The notes below the pieces were generated by a model that saw only the letters and a list, made by a program, of their open reading frames with translations, had not been told where the DNA came from and did no database searches. A DNA stretch of 23,603 bases from DASTYK01 sp964384585 (GTDB taxonomy: Bacteria > Gemmatimonadota > Gemmatimonadetes > Longimicrobiales > RSA9), in NCBI GenBank assembly GCA_964384585.1, contig CAYLME010000043.1, forward strand, positions 1-23,603. Reading direction: 5' to 3'. A program made the translations under genes and the position numbers. Positions 1 to 7,546 of this stretch are shown piece by piece. How positions within the stretch are numbered: the first letter of the stretch is position 1; the number at the start of each line of letters is the position of its first letter.

Positions 1-285
1 GTGCTGCAGCATGCGGAGGCCGGTGACGAGACGGCGATCGCGCTGCGCGAGGAGGCCGCGCGCGCGCTGGCCGAGCACGTCGTCGTGCTGCACGAGCGCC
101 TCGGCCCATGGAAGACACCGCCGACGGTGGCGTTCGCCGGCGGCCTCGCACGGCCCGACGGACCGCTGCGGGCCGCGGTGGCTGGCGCCCTGCAGAAGGC
201 CGGCATCGAGTACCGCCTCCACGAGGGGGTCATCGATGCCGCACGCGGCGCGACTCGCCTCGCGCGCACGCCGTCAGGTTCGTAG
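1..285 (+). CDS. C-terminal fragment of BadF/BadG/BcrA-type sugar kinase (N-acetylglucosamine kinase-like)
   Basis: The reading frame is open from the left edge of the window and stops at 283-285, so only the last 94 residues are present and the start lies outside. The segment VAFAGGLARPDGPLRAAV resembles the C-terminal 'GGL...PLR' block of the ASKHA-fold BadF/BadG/BcrA/BcrD ATPase family, which includes N-acetylglucosamine kinases. That block sits near the nucleotide pocket. The N-terminal phosphate-binding motifs, which would confirm a kinase, are not visible. The gene ends ten bases before the tyrS start, so the two are probably co-transcribed. The identification rests on this one motif and the length of the tail; the exact substrate cannot be called. 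Confidence 0.55.
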   Translation: MLQHAEAGDETAIALREEAARALAEHVVVLHERLGPWKTPPTVAFAGGLARPDGPLRAAVAGALQKAGIEYRLHEGVIDAARGATRLARTPSGS

Positions 286-295
286 TATCCGCCGC

Positions 296-1540
296 ATGAC
301 ACGCTTTGCCCCGGTCAACGAACAGATGGATGAGATCCGCCGCGACGCGGTGGAGGTCATCCCCGAGGACGAACTCGCGCGCAAGCTGGAGCGCAGCGCC
401 AGGGACGGCAGGCCGCTGCGCGTGAAGCAGGGCTTCGACCCGACGCGTCCGGACCTGCACATCGGACACGCCGTCTCACTCCGCAAGCTGCGCACGTTCC
501 AGGAACTCGGCCACGAGGTAATCTTTGTCGTGGGCGATTACACCGCGCGCGTCGGCGACCCCACGGGTCGCAGCGAGACACGCCCGCGCCTCTCACCCGA
601 GGAAATCGACGAGAACGCCACGACGTATGCAGCACAGGCCGGCCACATCCTGGACGTCTCGCGGGTGCGTATCGAGTACAACTCGCGCTGGCTCGCGCCG
701 CTCGACCTGGCCGCGATCCTCGAGCTGACCGCGACGTACACCGTCGCACGCATGCTCGAGCGCGACGACTTCGCGAAGCGCTACGAGGAAGGCCGCGCGA
801 TCTCCGTCATGGAGTTCCTCTACCCGCTCATGCAGGCGTACGATTCCGTTGCGCTCGAAGCCGACGTCGAACTCGGCGGCACGGATCAGAAGTTCAACCT
901 GCTCGTGGGGCGCACCGTGCAGGAGCGCTACGGACAGGAGCCGCAGGTCTGCCTGATCATGCCGCTGCTGCGGGGTACGGACGGGGAGCAGAAGATGTCG
1001 AAGTCGTACGGCAACTACATCGGCATTACCGAGCCTGCCGAGGAGATGTTCGGCAAGACGATGTCCGTGCCCGATTCACTGCTCGACGAGTGGATTCGAC
1101 TGGCCGGCGCATGGGAGGGCGCGGAACTGCAGGAATCGCTCGCACTCGCCGCGGCAGACCCGTATCGCGCAAAGCGCGCGCTCGGCCGGCGCATCGTCGC
1201 GCTGTATCATGATGCTGCCGCAGCAGAGGGCGCTGAAGCGCATTTCGACCGGTTGTTCAAGCAGCACGCAGCGCCGGACGAGATGCCGGAGGTCACGCTG
1301 ACGCTGACAGACGTCGCTCTGCGGGTGCAGGACGGCGGCGCGTGGCTGCCTGGCCTTCTCGTGGCTGCCGGTCTCGCGGGCTCCAACAGCGAGGCGATCC
1401 GGCTGATCGAGCAGGGAGCGATCAGCGTGGATGGCGCAAAGCTGACGGACCGCAACGGTCGTGTCGCGGCGAACGCGGGCGGGACAGCCGTGCTGCAGCG
1501 CGGCAAGCGGCATTTCGCGCGCGTGCACTTCGCCGAGTGA
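296..1540 (+). CDS. tyrS: Tyrosine--tRNA ligase
   Basis: This class I aminoacyl-tRNA synthetase charges tRNA-Tyr in the cytoplasm. The 414-residue protein has the HIGH signature at residues 55-58 (DLHIGHAV), the KMSKS loop intact at 233-237 (EQKMSKSYGN), the tyrosine/ATP pocket segment GDYTARVGDPTGRSE at about 80-94, and an S4 RNA-binding domain at about 350-410. The length and spacing fit the TyrS subfamily with the S4 domain at the C-terminus. I chose the ATG at 296 because the protein then begins MTRFAPVNEQMDEI, as in relatives; the frame is open further upstream to 11, but that part is arginine-rich shadow sequence overlapping the previous gene. No clear Shine-Dalgarno precedes it, which suggests coupling to the upstream gene ending at 285. 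Confidence 0.97.
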   Translation: MTRFAPVNEQMDEIRRDAVEVIPEDELARKLERSARDGRPLRVKQGFDPTRPDLHIGHAVSLRKLRTFQELGHEVIFVVGDYTARVGDPTGRSETRPRLSPEEIDENATTYAAQAGHILDVSRVRIEYNSRWLAPLDLAAILELTATYTVARMLERDDFAKRYEEGRAISVMEFLYPLMQAYDSVALEADVELGGTDQKFNLLVGRTVQERYGQEPQVCLIMPLLRGTDGEQKMSKSYGNYIGITEPAEEMFGKTMSVPDSLLDEWIRLAGAWEGAELQESLALAAADPYRAKRALGRRIVALYHDAAAAEGAEAHFDRLFKQHAAPDEMPEVTLTLTDVALRVQDGGAWLPGLLVAAGLAGSNSEAIRLIEQGAISVDGAKLTDRNGRVAANAGGTAVLQRGKRHFARVHFAE

Positions 1541-1580
1541 CGCACTCGACGACGGCGAGCTCAATTTTCCGGGGAACGCG

Positions 1581-1949
1581 ATGACTCAGCAGTCAGGGCG
1601 GCACACGCCGCGCCGCGTAGAGAAGCCGTGGGGTCACGAGCTGATCTGGGCCGAGACGGACCAGTACGTCGGCAAGATCCTGCATATCAAGGCAGGGCAG
1701 GCGCTCTCGTTGCAGTACCACAACACGAAGGATGAGACGATCCACGTGCTGAGCGGGACGCTGCGTTTCGTTGCCGGCCCTTCTGCCGAAACGGTCGAGG
1801 ACGTCGAGCTGCGCGAGGGCGACAGCTTCCGTGTCATGCCGGGCACGGTGCATCGCATGATCGCCGTGACCGACACCGATCTGCTCGAGGCATCGACCGC
1901 GCATCTGGACGACGTCGTACGACTGGAGGACCGCTACGGCCGGAGCTGA
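1581..1949 (+). CDS. Small single-domain cupin (mannose-6-phosphate isomerase type II-like)
   Basis: This 122-residue beta-barrel protein has both cupin motifs. The first is QYHNTKDETIHVLSG (about residues 45-59), with probable metal ligands His47 and Glu52. The second is PGTVHRM, with His91. The opening VEKPWGHELIW matches the start of the C-terminal cupin domain of type II mannose-6-phosphate isomerase / GDP-mannose pyrophosphorylase, but the nucleotidyltransferase half is absent, so this is a stand-alone cupin. A GGGGA ribosome-binding site lies 5 bases before the ATG at 1581. A GGAGGA at 1925-1930, inside the end of this gene, may serve the overlapping folK. It may act in sugar-phosphate metabolism, but the catalytic activity of such short homologs is usually unproven. 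Confidence 0.85.
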   Translation: MTQQSGRHTPRRVEKPWGHELIWAETDQYVGKILHIKAGQALSLQYHNTKDETIHVLSGTLRFVAGPSAETVEDVELREGDSFRVMPGTVHRMIAVTDTDLLEASTAHLDDVVRLEDRYGRS

Positions 1950-2463
1950 GCCGGCGCGGCGGGCCGTCGCATGGCTCGGGCTCGGCACGAACCTGGGCGA
2001 CCGCCGCGCAATGCTGCGGGACGCGCTGCGCGCGATCGCAGGGTTCGCCACGATCGAGCGCATCTCACCGGTCTTTGCGACCTCCCCGATCGGATTCAGT
2101 GCACAGCCGGACTTCTGGAACCTCGTCGTGCGGGTTCGTACGGCGCTGACACCGGAGCGGCTGCTCGAAGCGGTCAAGGAAACGGAAGTCCGACTCGGAC
2201 GTACGCCGACCTTTCGGGACGGCCCGCGCGAGATCGACATCGACGTGCTGATGTACGAGGACGAAATCCGTTCGGCGGCGCCGGTTCTGCCGCACCCGCG
2301 CATGCACCAGCGCGCGTTCGTGCTGCGCCCGCTCGCCGACGTGGACCCGGACCTGCGTGACCCTCGTGACGGCCGCCGCTGGGCCGATCGGCTGGTGGAG
2401 GTGGCAGGGCAGAGAATCGAGCGCGTCGCGGACGGCGCATCACTACTGAAAGAAGAAGAATGA
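1936..2463 (+). CDS. folK: 2-amino-4-hydroxy-6-hydroxymethyldihydropteridine pyrophosphokinase (HPPK), start codon uncertain
   Basis: HPPK transfers pyrophosphate from ATP to hydroxymethyl-dihydropterin in folate synthesis. The family N-terminus (VAWLGLGTNLGDRRAML) is encoded from 1966 onward, followed by FATSPIGFSAQPDFWN and the catalytic/Mg-binding block RDGPREIDIDVLMYED with its two essential aspartates. The first ATG in frame is at 2011, but using it would delete the first beta-strand and the GTN loop. Between the in-frame stop at 1867-1869 and 2011 there is no ATG, GTG or TTG. The only plausible alternative I see is ACG at 1936, five bases after a GGAGGA at 1925-1930 inside the upstream cupin gene; a base-call error is equally possible. 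The gene ends in an ATGA overlap with the next gene. Family assignment is sure; the start is not. Confidence 0.9.
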   Translation, partial: TAGAEPARRAVAWLGLGTNLGDRRAMLRDALRAIAGFATIERISPVFATSPIGFSAQPDFWNLVVRVRTALTPERLLEAVKETEVRLGRTPTFRDGPREIDIDVLMYEDEIRSAAPVLPHPRMHQRAFVLRPLADVDPDLRDPRDGRRWADRLVEVAGQRIERVADGASLLKEEE

Positions 2464-3728
2464 CAGGAACCGTGGGCCGGCGCGGCCGCGCAACGACAAT
2501 GAGGTTCCTCCTCGCGGGAGCAGTACTGCTCGCGGCGTGCAGCACGAACGGTGAGCGTGCGGGCGCCGACCCCGTGGACGCATCGCTCGAAGCACTGGTC
2601 GATTCTCTGCTGCCCGGCCTCGAGCGGCTCTCCGGACTGGAGCGGCGCCAGCCGTTGCAGATGGCAATGCAGAGTCGCGAAGGTGCGCGCGCCTTCATCG
2701 AGGGCCAGCTCGACAAGGAGATGCCGCCTGCGCGCATCAACGCACTGCGCAAGAGTTACGCTGCCCTCGGTCTGATGCCGGACACGCTCGACCTGCGTGC
2801 ACTGCTGCTCGAGCTGTATACCGAGCAGGTGATCGGCTATTACGATCCGGCGACTGATCGGCTGTACGTCATCGACGGTGTGGACCGCGAGATGCTGCGA
2901 CCCGTGCTCGTACATGAACTCGTCCACGCGCTGCAGGATCAGCATGTGAACCTCGATTCGCTGATTACCAGCCAGGCGGGCGTGGACGAGCCGGTACTCT
3001 ATCTGAACGACCGGCAGACCGCGGCGCAGGCCGCGATCGAAGGCCACGCAACGCTCGTCATGCTCGCATTCCTCGCCGAGACGATGAGCGGACGTACGAT
3101 CAACCCGCTCGAGCTGCCGAACCCGGCGATGCAGCTCGGATCTTCGATGCAGTCGCAGAACAGCCAGTTCCCGGTGTTCCAGCGCGCGCCCGCCATCATC
3201 CGCGAGACGATGATCTTCCCGTATGTTGCCGGTGCCGGTTTCGTGCACACCGTCTGGAAGGCGCGCGGTGCGCCGACGTTCGCAGATCTGATCCCGACAT
3301 CGACCGAGCAGGTGCTGCACCCGCAGGAAGGTTACCTGGGCACCCCCGACGAGCCTACCGCGCTCGACCTGGATCTGCCCGACGGCTGGGAAGCGGTATA
3401 CGGCAACGTGCTGGGCGAGTACGAGACGCGGCTCTGGCTGCGCGAGCATCTCGGCGTGAGCGCATCACGTGCATCGCAGGGATGGGACGGTGACGCGTTC
3501 CGGTTGATCGCGACAGCGCAGGGCGACACCGCGCTGGTATGGTGGTCGGTGTGGGACGACGAGGAATCCGCGCAGCGCTTCGCGGATGCCGCCGCGCGCG
3601 TGCCCGCCAACGGCGGCGCGATGCACGTGCGCCGCTCGCAGGTCGAAGGGATGCCCGCTGTTTCCGTCTCGCGACGGGTGAGCGGCGCGACGACCCTGCC
3701 CGAGCTGTCGCCGCGCATCGTTCGTTAG
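2460..3728 (+). CDS. Lipoprotein with HExxH zinc-metallopeptidase-like motif
   Basis: This 422-residue protein is predicted to be exported and lipid-anchored: a basic n-region (RRGR, residues 7-10), a hydrophobic core FLLAGAVLLAA and a lipobox LAAC with Cys27. The probable active site is VLVHELVHALQDQH, giving an HELVH zinc motif at residues 152-156. A downstream EGHA at 194-197 could supply the third glutamate ligand, as in gluzincins. The remainder carries no membrane segment or repeat I recognise. The ATG at 2460 overlaps the folK stop (ATGA). A later ATG at 2499 would leave a signal peptide of only about 13 residues, so the first start is preferred. Its substrate is unknown; a surface or periplasmic protease is an inference from the motif. 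Confidence 0.8.
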   Translation: MTGTVGRRGRATTMRFLLAGAVLLAACSTNGERAGADPVDASLEALVDSLLPGLERLSGLERRQPLQMAMQSREGARAFIEGQLDKEMPPARINALRKSYAALGLMPDTLDLRALLLELYTEQVIGYYDPATDRLYVIDGVDREMLRPVLVHELVHALQDQHVNLDSLITSQAGVDEPVLYLNDRQTAAQAAIEGHATLVMLAFLAETMSGRTINPLELPNPAMQLGSSMQSQNSQFPVFQRAPAIIRETMIFPYVAGAGFVHTVWKARGAPTFADLIPTSTEQVLHPQEGYLGTPDEPTALDLDLPDGWEAVYGNVLGEYETRLWLREHLGVSASRASQGWDGDAFRLIATAQGDTALVWWSVWDDEESAQRFADAAARVPANGGAMHVRRSQVEGMPAVSVSRRVSGATTLPELSPRIVR

Positions 3729-3736
3729 TCTCCTGA

Positions 3737-3769
3737 GTCAGTGGTTCGCCGCCCGGGCGAATTACTGAC
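3737..3769. terminator. Hairpin between convergent genes, probable bidirectional terminator
   Basis: A 14-bp stem (arms 3737-3750 and 3756-3769, two G-U wobble pairs, 5-base loop) lies between the stop of the + strand lipoprotein (3728) and the stop of the - strand aminomutase (3782). There is no clean U-tract on either side, so it could be a terminator aided by Rho or simply a transcript-end stabiliser. Confidence 0.5.
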
Positions 3770-3781
3770 CCAGTGCGTCAG

Positions 3782-4993
3782 CTACGCATCCAGCCAGACG
3801 GGCCCGCCATCGGGGGCGGGCCTCGGTGCGCGTGCCTTGCCATTCGTCCCCGTCGCTCTGCGCGTACCGCCGCCCCGCCTGTTCGCACGGCGCTTGCGCT
3901 CGATCGGCACGACATCCGTCGTGTCATCCTGCGGCAACGGATAGCGGAACACCTCGCCTGCATAGTTGCGCAGTACGACCTCCCGGTTCGTGATCGACTG
4001 CACATACTCCGGCAGGATCGGAATCTTGCCGCCGCCACCGGGTGCGTCGATCACGAAGTGCGGCACACCGAGACCGCTGGTCCAGCCGCGGATCGCACGA
4101 ATGATCTCGATGCCCTTCTCGATCGACGTACGGAAGTGCTCGCCGCCCGCCACCACGTCCGCCTGGTAGATGTAGTACGGCTTCACCCGGTTCTTCAGCA
4201 GCTTCTGCATCAGCACCTTCATCACGGCCGGGTCGTCATTGACACCCTTGAGCAGGACGGTCTGACAGCCGAGCGGTATGCCCGCATCGGCCAGGCGCGC
4301 AAGCGCCACCTCGGCATCGGGCGTGATCTCGGCCGGATCGTTGAAGTGCACGTTCACGTATACCGGATGATACTGCCGGATCATCTTTACAAGCTCGTTC
4401 GTCACGCGCTGCGGCAGATGACTCGGTACACGCGTGTGGATGCGGATGATCTCGATGTGCGGAATCTCGCGCAGCGTCTTGAGGAAAAACTCGATGCGCC
4501 GGTCCGACAGCAGGAACGGATCGCCGCCTGACAGGATCACGTCGCGGACTTCCGTGTGCTCGCGCAGGTATGCGAAGGCCGAGTCGAACTGGTTGAGCGG
4601 GATCTTCTCCGGATCGCCGACCTTGCGGCGTCGCGTGCAGAAGCGGCAGTACGACGCACACACCGGCGAAACCAGGAACAGCACGCGGTCCGGGTAACGA
4701 TGCGTGAGGTTCGGCACGGGCGAGTCGGCATCCTCGTCCAGCGAGTCCACGATGCCGTCCACGATCTCGTTCTCGGCCGCTGTCGGTACGTACTGCCGCC
4801 AGAACGCATCGCCGGGCGTCCTGATCTTTGCGAGCGCGGCTGGCGTGATGCGCAGGTTGAACCGGTCGATTGCCTTCTGCACGGCCTCACGGTCGATGTT
4901 CTCCGCACCAAAACGCTCCACCAGCTCATCGACCGTCGTGACGCTCTGTCGCAGGATCTCCTGCCAGCTCTCCATTGCACCCGTCCGGGTCAT
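3782..4993 (-). CDS. kamA: Lysine 2,3-aminomutase (radical SAM, PLP-dependent)
   Basis: This enzyme interconverts L-alpha-lysine and L-beta-lysine using SAM, a [4Fe-4S] cluster and PLP. The 403-residue protein has the radical-SAM motif CASYCRFC (Cys112, Cys116, Cys119) followed by TRRRKVG, the SAM-binding GGDPF at 156-160, and the PLP-binding DAPGGGGK with Lys323. Asp279 (in YQADVV) and Asp316 (in VIDAP) align by motif with the two aspartates that bind the substrate side-chain amine in clostridial lysine 2,3-aminomutase. Glutamate 2,3-aminomutases differ at these positions, so lysine is the favoured substrate. The length fits full KamA better than the shorter EpmB. A basic Arg/Pro-rich tail (about 366-396) is extra. 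The start overlaps the upstream GNAT stop (ATGA at 4993-4990). It is the last gene of the four-gene operon. Confidence 0.93.
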   Translation of the reverse strand: MTRTGAMESWQEILRQSVTTVDELVERFGAENIDREAVQKAIDRFNLRITPAALAKIRTPGDAFWRQYVPTAAENEIVDGIVDSLDEDADSPVPNLTHRYPDRVLFLVSPVCASYCRFCTRRRKVGDPEKIPLNQFDSAFAYLREHTEVRDVILSGGDPFLLSDRRIEFFLKTLREIPHIEIIRIHTRVPSHLPQRVTNELVKMIRQYHPVYVNVHFNDPAEITPDAEVALARLADAGIPLGCQTVLLKGVNDDPAVMKVLMQKLLKNRVKPYYIYQADVVAGGEHFRTSIEKGIEIIRAIRGWTSGLGVPHFVIDAPGGGGKIPILPEYVQSITNREVVLRNYAGEVFRYPLPQDDTTDVVPIERKRRANRRGGGTRRATGTNGKARAPRPAPDGGPVWLDA

Positions 4994-5484
4994 AGAACGC
5001 GTCTGGCGAGGATCACACGATCATCGCCGTCGGCGTAGAAATCAGGTATGCGCGCGACCTCGGTGAAGCCGCGACGTTCGTAGAACGCCCGTGTGCTTGC
5101 GTAGAGCGGCTGCCCGGACGTTTCGACGAGGATCAGCCGTGCGCGGCCACTCAGCCGGCGCTCGACCTCGTCGATCAGCAGCGAGCCGACGCCGCCGCGC
5201 TGAAACGCGGGGGCGACGGCAATCCAGTAGATGTCCCACGTCCCGAGCGTACAGGGCGTCGGCCCGTAGATGATGTAGCCGGCGAGGGAGCCGTCGCCGG
5301 CGAGCGCGGCATGACCGCTGTAGTCGGCGTCGGGCGCAGCGCAGCAGGCATCGAACACTTCGAGCGCCACGGCGACCTCGTCGATCCGGAAGTAGCCGGT
5401 ATCGACGAGCAGTCGCTCGAGCCCGGCCCGATGATCCGGTCGCAGTGCGGCGATGCGTACGGCGGATGTGACGCGTGCGCTCAT
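4990..5484 (-). CDS. GNAT-family N-acetyltransferase
   Basis: This 164-residue protein has the GNAT acetyl-CoA pyrophosphate loop QRGGVG (residues 95-100) after the strand WDIYWIAVAP, and the late motif YASTRAFYERRGF (about 128-140). The ATG at 5484 overlaps the stop of the upstream ATP-grasp gene (ATGA), and its own stop overlaps the kamA start, so all are translated from one transcript. By analogy with beta-lysine acetyltransferases (AblB/YodP), which act with KamA to make N-epsilon-acetyl-beta-lysine, this enzyme might acetylate beta-lysine or a conjugate of it. That role is inferred from position; the sequence itself shows only the fold. The frame is open further upstream to 5787 but that part is antisense-like shadow of the neighbouring gene. 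Confidence 0.88.
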   Translation of the reverse strand: MSARVTSAVRIAALRPDHRAGLERLLVDTGYFRIDEVAVALEVFDACCAAPDADYSGHAALAGDGSLAGYIIYGPTPCTLGTWDIYWIAVAPAFQRGGVGSLLIDEVERRLSGRARLILVETSGQPLYASTRAFYERRGFTEVARIPDFYADGDDRVILARRVL

Positions 5485-6452
5485 GCGTGCACCGTCGCAA
5501 GCGCGTCGTCCAGGATGCGTGCGACCAGGTCGGTGAACGTCCACCCGGCGGCTGCTGCCATGCGCGCGAGTCCGGCCGACGGCGCCAGGTCGGCGTTCGG
5601 ATTCACGTCGAGTACGTGCAGCACACCGTCCACGTCGGCGCGCAGGTCCACGCGCCCGTAGCCGCTGCCGGCCACCGTGCGCCATGCGCTGCCGGCCGTG
5701 CCGAGCGCCTGCGCAGCAAGTGCCGAATCGATGCGCGCCGGACACATCACGCGCGTACCGATGTCTTCGGCGGAGCCGGCATGCCACTTCGCTGCATAGC
5801 CGACCACGCCGGAGAGCCCGGCCGGCATCGCGCTATAGTCGATCTCCGCGATCGGCAGGGCGGTGTCGCCGACGAACCCCACGATCAGTTCGATGCCATC
5901 GACGAACTGCTGAACGATCAGCGGCGCGTGCGCGCGCGCGCGCTCCAGTGCTCGCGTGAGCTCGTCCGCGTCGCGAGCGACGGCGCTGCTGTCGATACCG
6001 ATGCCTGCATCCTCGCCCGCGGGCTTCACGATCGCCGGGTAGTGCGCCCAGTCGGCAGCGGCGTCGAATGCAGGGGTAACGAGTGTCCACCGGGGCACCG
6101 GCACACGTTCCCGCAGCAGAGCGTTCACCGCGTCCTTTCGACGCGCGAGCGCGAGCGCACCAGGAGATGTGCCGGTGAACGGTCGCCCGGTGTCTGCGAT
6201 CGCACGCGCCGCGTCGGCCTCCATTGCGGCGTCGCCGTTGATACCTTCGCACAGGTTGAACACAGCATCTGCGTCACACGCGGAAAGCGCACGCACGAGG
6301 TCGCCGACGGACACAACGCGGATATGCACGCAATCGAGATCGAGTGCGGTGAGCGCCGCGCACACGGCGTGCACGGTTTCGAGTACGCCGGCGACGTCGG
6401 CTGCCGCAGCGGGTGCCCCGGCATGCGCGTCGTATGCAATGGCCACTCTCAC
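5481..6452 (-). CDS. D-alanine--D-alanine ligase-like ATP-grasp enzyme (second of a tandem pair)
   Basis: This 323-residue protein has the ATP-grasp layout: an N-terminal pre-ATP-grasp domain, the ATP-binding strand AIVKPAGEDAGIGI with Lys143, the adenine-hinge-like LIVQQFVDG, and the magnesium-binding pair RVDLRA (Asp269) and LDVNPN (Asp282, Asn284). In D-Ala-D-Ala ligases the second acidic ligand is usually Glu, so Asp282 is a conservative change. FNLCEG (65-70) parallels FNIAEG in the preceding gene and marks the two as paralogs. ATP-grasp ligases join a carboxylate to an amine through an acyl-phosphate; the substrates here are unknown. The GTG start at 6452 overlaps the previous stop (GTGA). 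Its place next to kamA and a GNAT argues against a cell-wall role. Confidence 0.85.
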   Translation of the reverse strand: MRVAIAYDAHAGAPAAAADVAGVLETVHAVCAALTALDLDCVHIRVVSVGDLVRALSACDADAVFNLCEGINGDAAMEADAARAIADTGRPFTGTSPGALALARRKDAVNALLRERVPVPRWTLVTPAFDAAADWAHYPAIVKPAGEDAGIGIDSSAVARDADELTRALERARAHAPLIVQQFVDGIELIVGFVGDTALPIAEIDYSAMPAGLSGVVGYAAKWHAGSAEDIGTRVMCPARIDSALAAQALGTAGSAWRTVAGSGYGRVDLRADVDGVLHVLDVNPNADLAPSAGLARMAAAAGWTFTDLVARILDDALATVHA

Positions 6453-7492
6453 CGGGTCCGCCCCAGGCGCCGGAGCGCGATGTCCAGCACAGTGAGGATG
6501 AGCGTGTCGTAGTCCATGCCGCCCGCGCGGGCGGCCTTCGGGAAACAGGAGTTCTGGCGCGGGTCGGGCAGAATACCGGGCAAGGGATTGATCTCGAGCA
6601 CATGCGGCTGGCCCGCGTCATCCAGTCGCACGTCCACTCGTCCCCAGTCACGGCAGCCGAGCGCGTGATATGCGCGCAGCGCCGCGTCGACGATCGCACG
6701 GGTGAGCGCCGCATCGGTGTCCGTGGGACAGACGAAGATCCCGAGCGGATTGTCAGGGACGTCCCAGACCCACTTCGCTTCCCAGCCGTAGATCGGCACC
6801 GCACCCGCGGGCAGGGCCGCGAGCGCGATCTCGACGAGCGGCAGCGCGTGTGCCTCGACGCCGTTGCCGAGCACGGCAACCGTGAACTCGCGACCGGTCA
6901 GGAAGCGCTCGACCAGGGCCGGCTGCGCGTAGCGCGCGTGCAGCTCGTGCACATGCGCCTCGAGGTCGGCTGCGGTCGTGCAGAGCGACGCCTCGCTGAT
7001 GCCCATGCTGGAGCCCTCGTGCACGGGCTTCACGAACCACGGGCCGCTGCCCGGCGCCGTGAAGGGGGCGCCCGGTTCCGCCACGCACCAGTCCGGCGTG
7101 GGTACGCCAGCGGCATGGAATACCTGCTTCGCGCGCGCCTTGTGATGCGCGAGCGTCAGGGCCAGCGGGTCGCTGGCCGTATAGGGGATACCGTAGAACT
7201 CGCAGATCGCCGGGACGTGGGCTTCCCGGTTCGGGCCGTGCAGTCCTTCGGCGATGTTGAAGACGATGTCTGGCCGGGCCTCATGCAGACGCGCGGGAAA
7301 GCTGGAGTCGGCCTCGAGGCGGAGCACCGTTCCGGCACGCGCGAGCGCGGCCTCTACGGCGTCGATCGTGGCGGGGTCGTCCCACTCCGCATAGCGGTCG
7401 TGGGCGTTTCGACTTGGGGGTTCGTCTTCCCCTTCCGGGGCGTCCTCGGTTGGCTTCTGATTGAACGCGAAGCCGATGCGCAGCTGCTGCAC
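6449..7492 (-). CDS. D-alanine--D-alanine ligase-like ATP-grasp enzyme (first gene of the beta-lysine-type operon)
   Basis: This 347-residue ATP-grasp protein has FNIAEGLHGPNREAHVPA (78-95), which resembles the EG...E block of Ddl enzymes, the ATP-binding lysine in WFVKPVHEGSSMGI (Lys155), and the magnesium ligands RVDVRLD (Asp287) and LEINPLPGI (Glu300, Asn302), much like the Ddl 'E-N-T-x-PG' signature. A GWEAKW motif (236-241) has a counterpart YAAKW in the next gene. I chose the GTG at 7492 because AGGGG lies four bases upstream and the protein then begins MQQLRIGFAFN. An in-frame ATG at 7549 would translate through the terminator-like hairpin. Either peptidoglycan-type dipeptide formation or ligation of a beta-lysine-derived amine is possible; operon context favours the latter. 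Confidence 0.85.
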   Translation of the reverse strand: MQQLRIGFAFNQKPTEDAPEGEDEPPSRNAHDRYAEWDDPATIDAVEAALARAGTVLRLEADSSFPARLHEARPDIVFNIAEGLHGPNREAHVPAICEFYGIPYTASDPLALTLAHHKARAKQVFHAAGVPTPDWCVAEPGAPFTAPGSGPWFVKPVHEGSSMGISEASLCTTAADLEAHVHELHARYAQPALVERFLTGREFTVAVLGNGVEAHALPLVEIALAALPAGAVPIYGWEAKWVWDVPDNPLGIFVCPTDTDAALTRAIVDAALRAYHALGCRDWGRVDVRLDDAGQPHVLEINPLPGILPDPRQNSCFPKAARAGGMDYDTLILTVLDIALRRLGRTR

Positions 7493-7504
7493 GCTACCCC
7501 TATG

Positions 7505-7537
7505 AAAAAGCGCGTTTCGCCCGACGGCGGAAACGCG
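7505..7537 (-). terminator. Terminator-like hairpin with U-tract in the leader of the ATP-grasp/kamA operon
   Basis: On the - strand, an 8-bp stem (CGCGTTTC / GAAACGCG, 7537-7530 and 7518-7511) is extended by three more pairs past a one-base bulge, closes on a 4-base loop, and is followed by C then TTTTT (7509-7505). The ribosome-binding site of the first operon gene follows immediately. Because the upstream neighbour is divergent, no - strand gene end is available for it to terminate, so attenuation of this operon is the simplest reading. Confidence 0.55.
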
Positions 7538-7546
7538 ACTGTCACG

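Noticed and set aside
11..295. N-terminal extension of tyrS
   Set aside because: The frame is open but overlaps the kinase tail and gives Arg-rich sequence unlike any TyrS; the ATG at 296 matches the family.
1593..3449. Open frame of 618 codons on the - strand opposite folK and the lipoprotein gene
   Set aside because: It lies antisense to well-supported genes, lacks known motifs and is rich in Arg, His and Ala, as expected from shadow frames in GC-rich DNA.
3782..4993. kamA as EpmB, the EF-P beta-lysylation aminomutase
   Set aside because: The protein is about 60 residues longer than EpmB, no EpmA-like ligase or efp gene is nearby, and the operon partners point elsewhere; not fully excluded.
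5481..7492. The two ATP-grasp genes as ordinary cell-wall D-Ala-D-Ala ligases
   Set aside because: There are two adjacent copies, no mur or fts genes nearby, and they overlap a GNAT and kamA operon; Ddl motifs are only partly kept.
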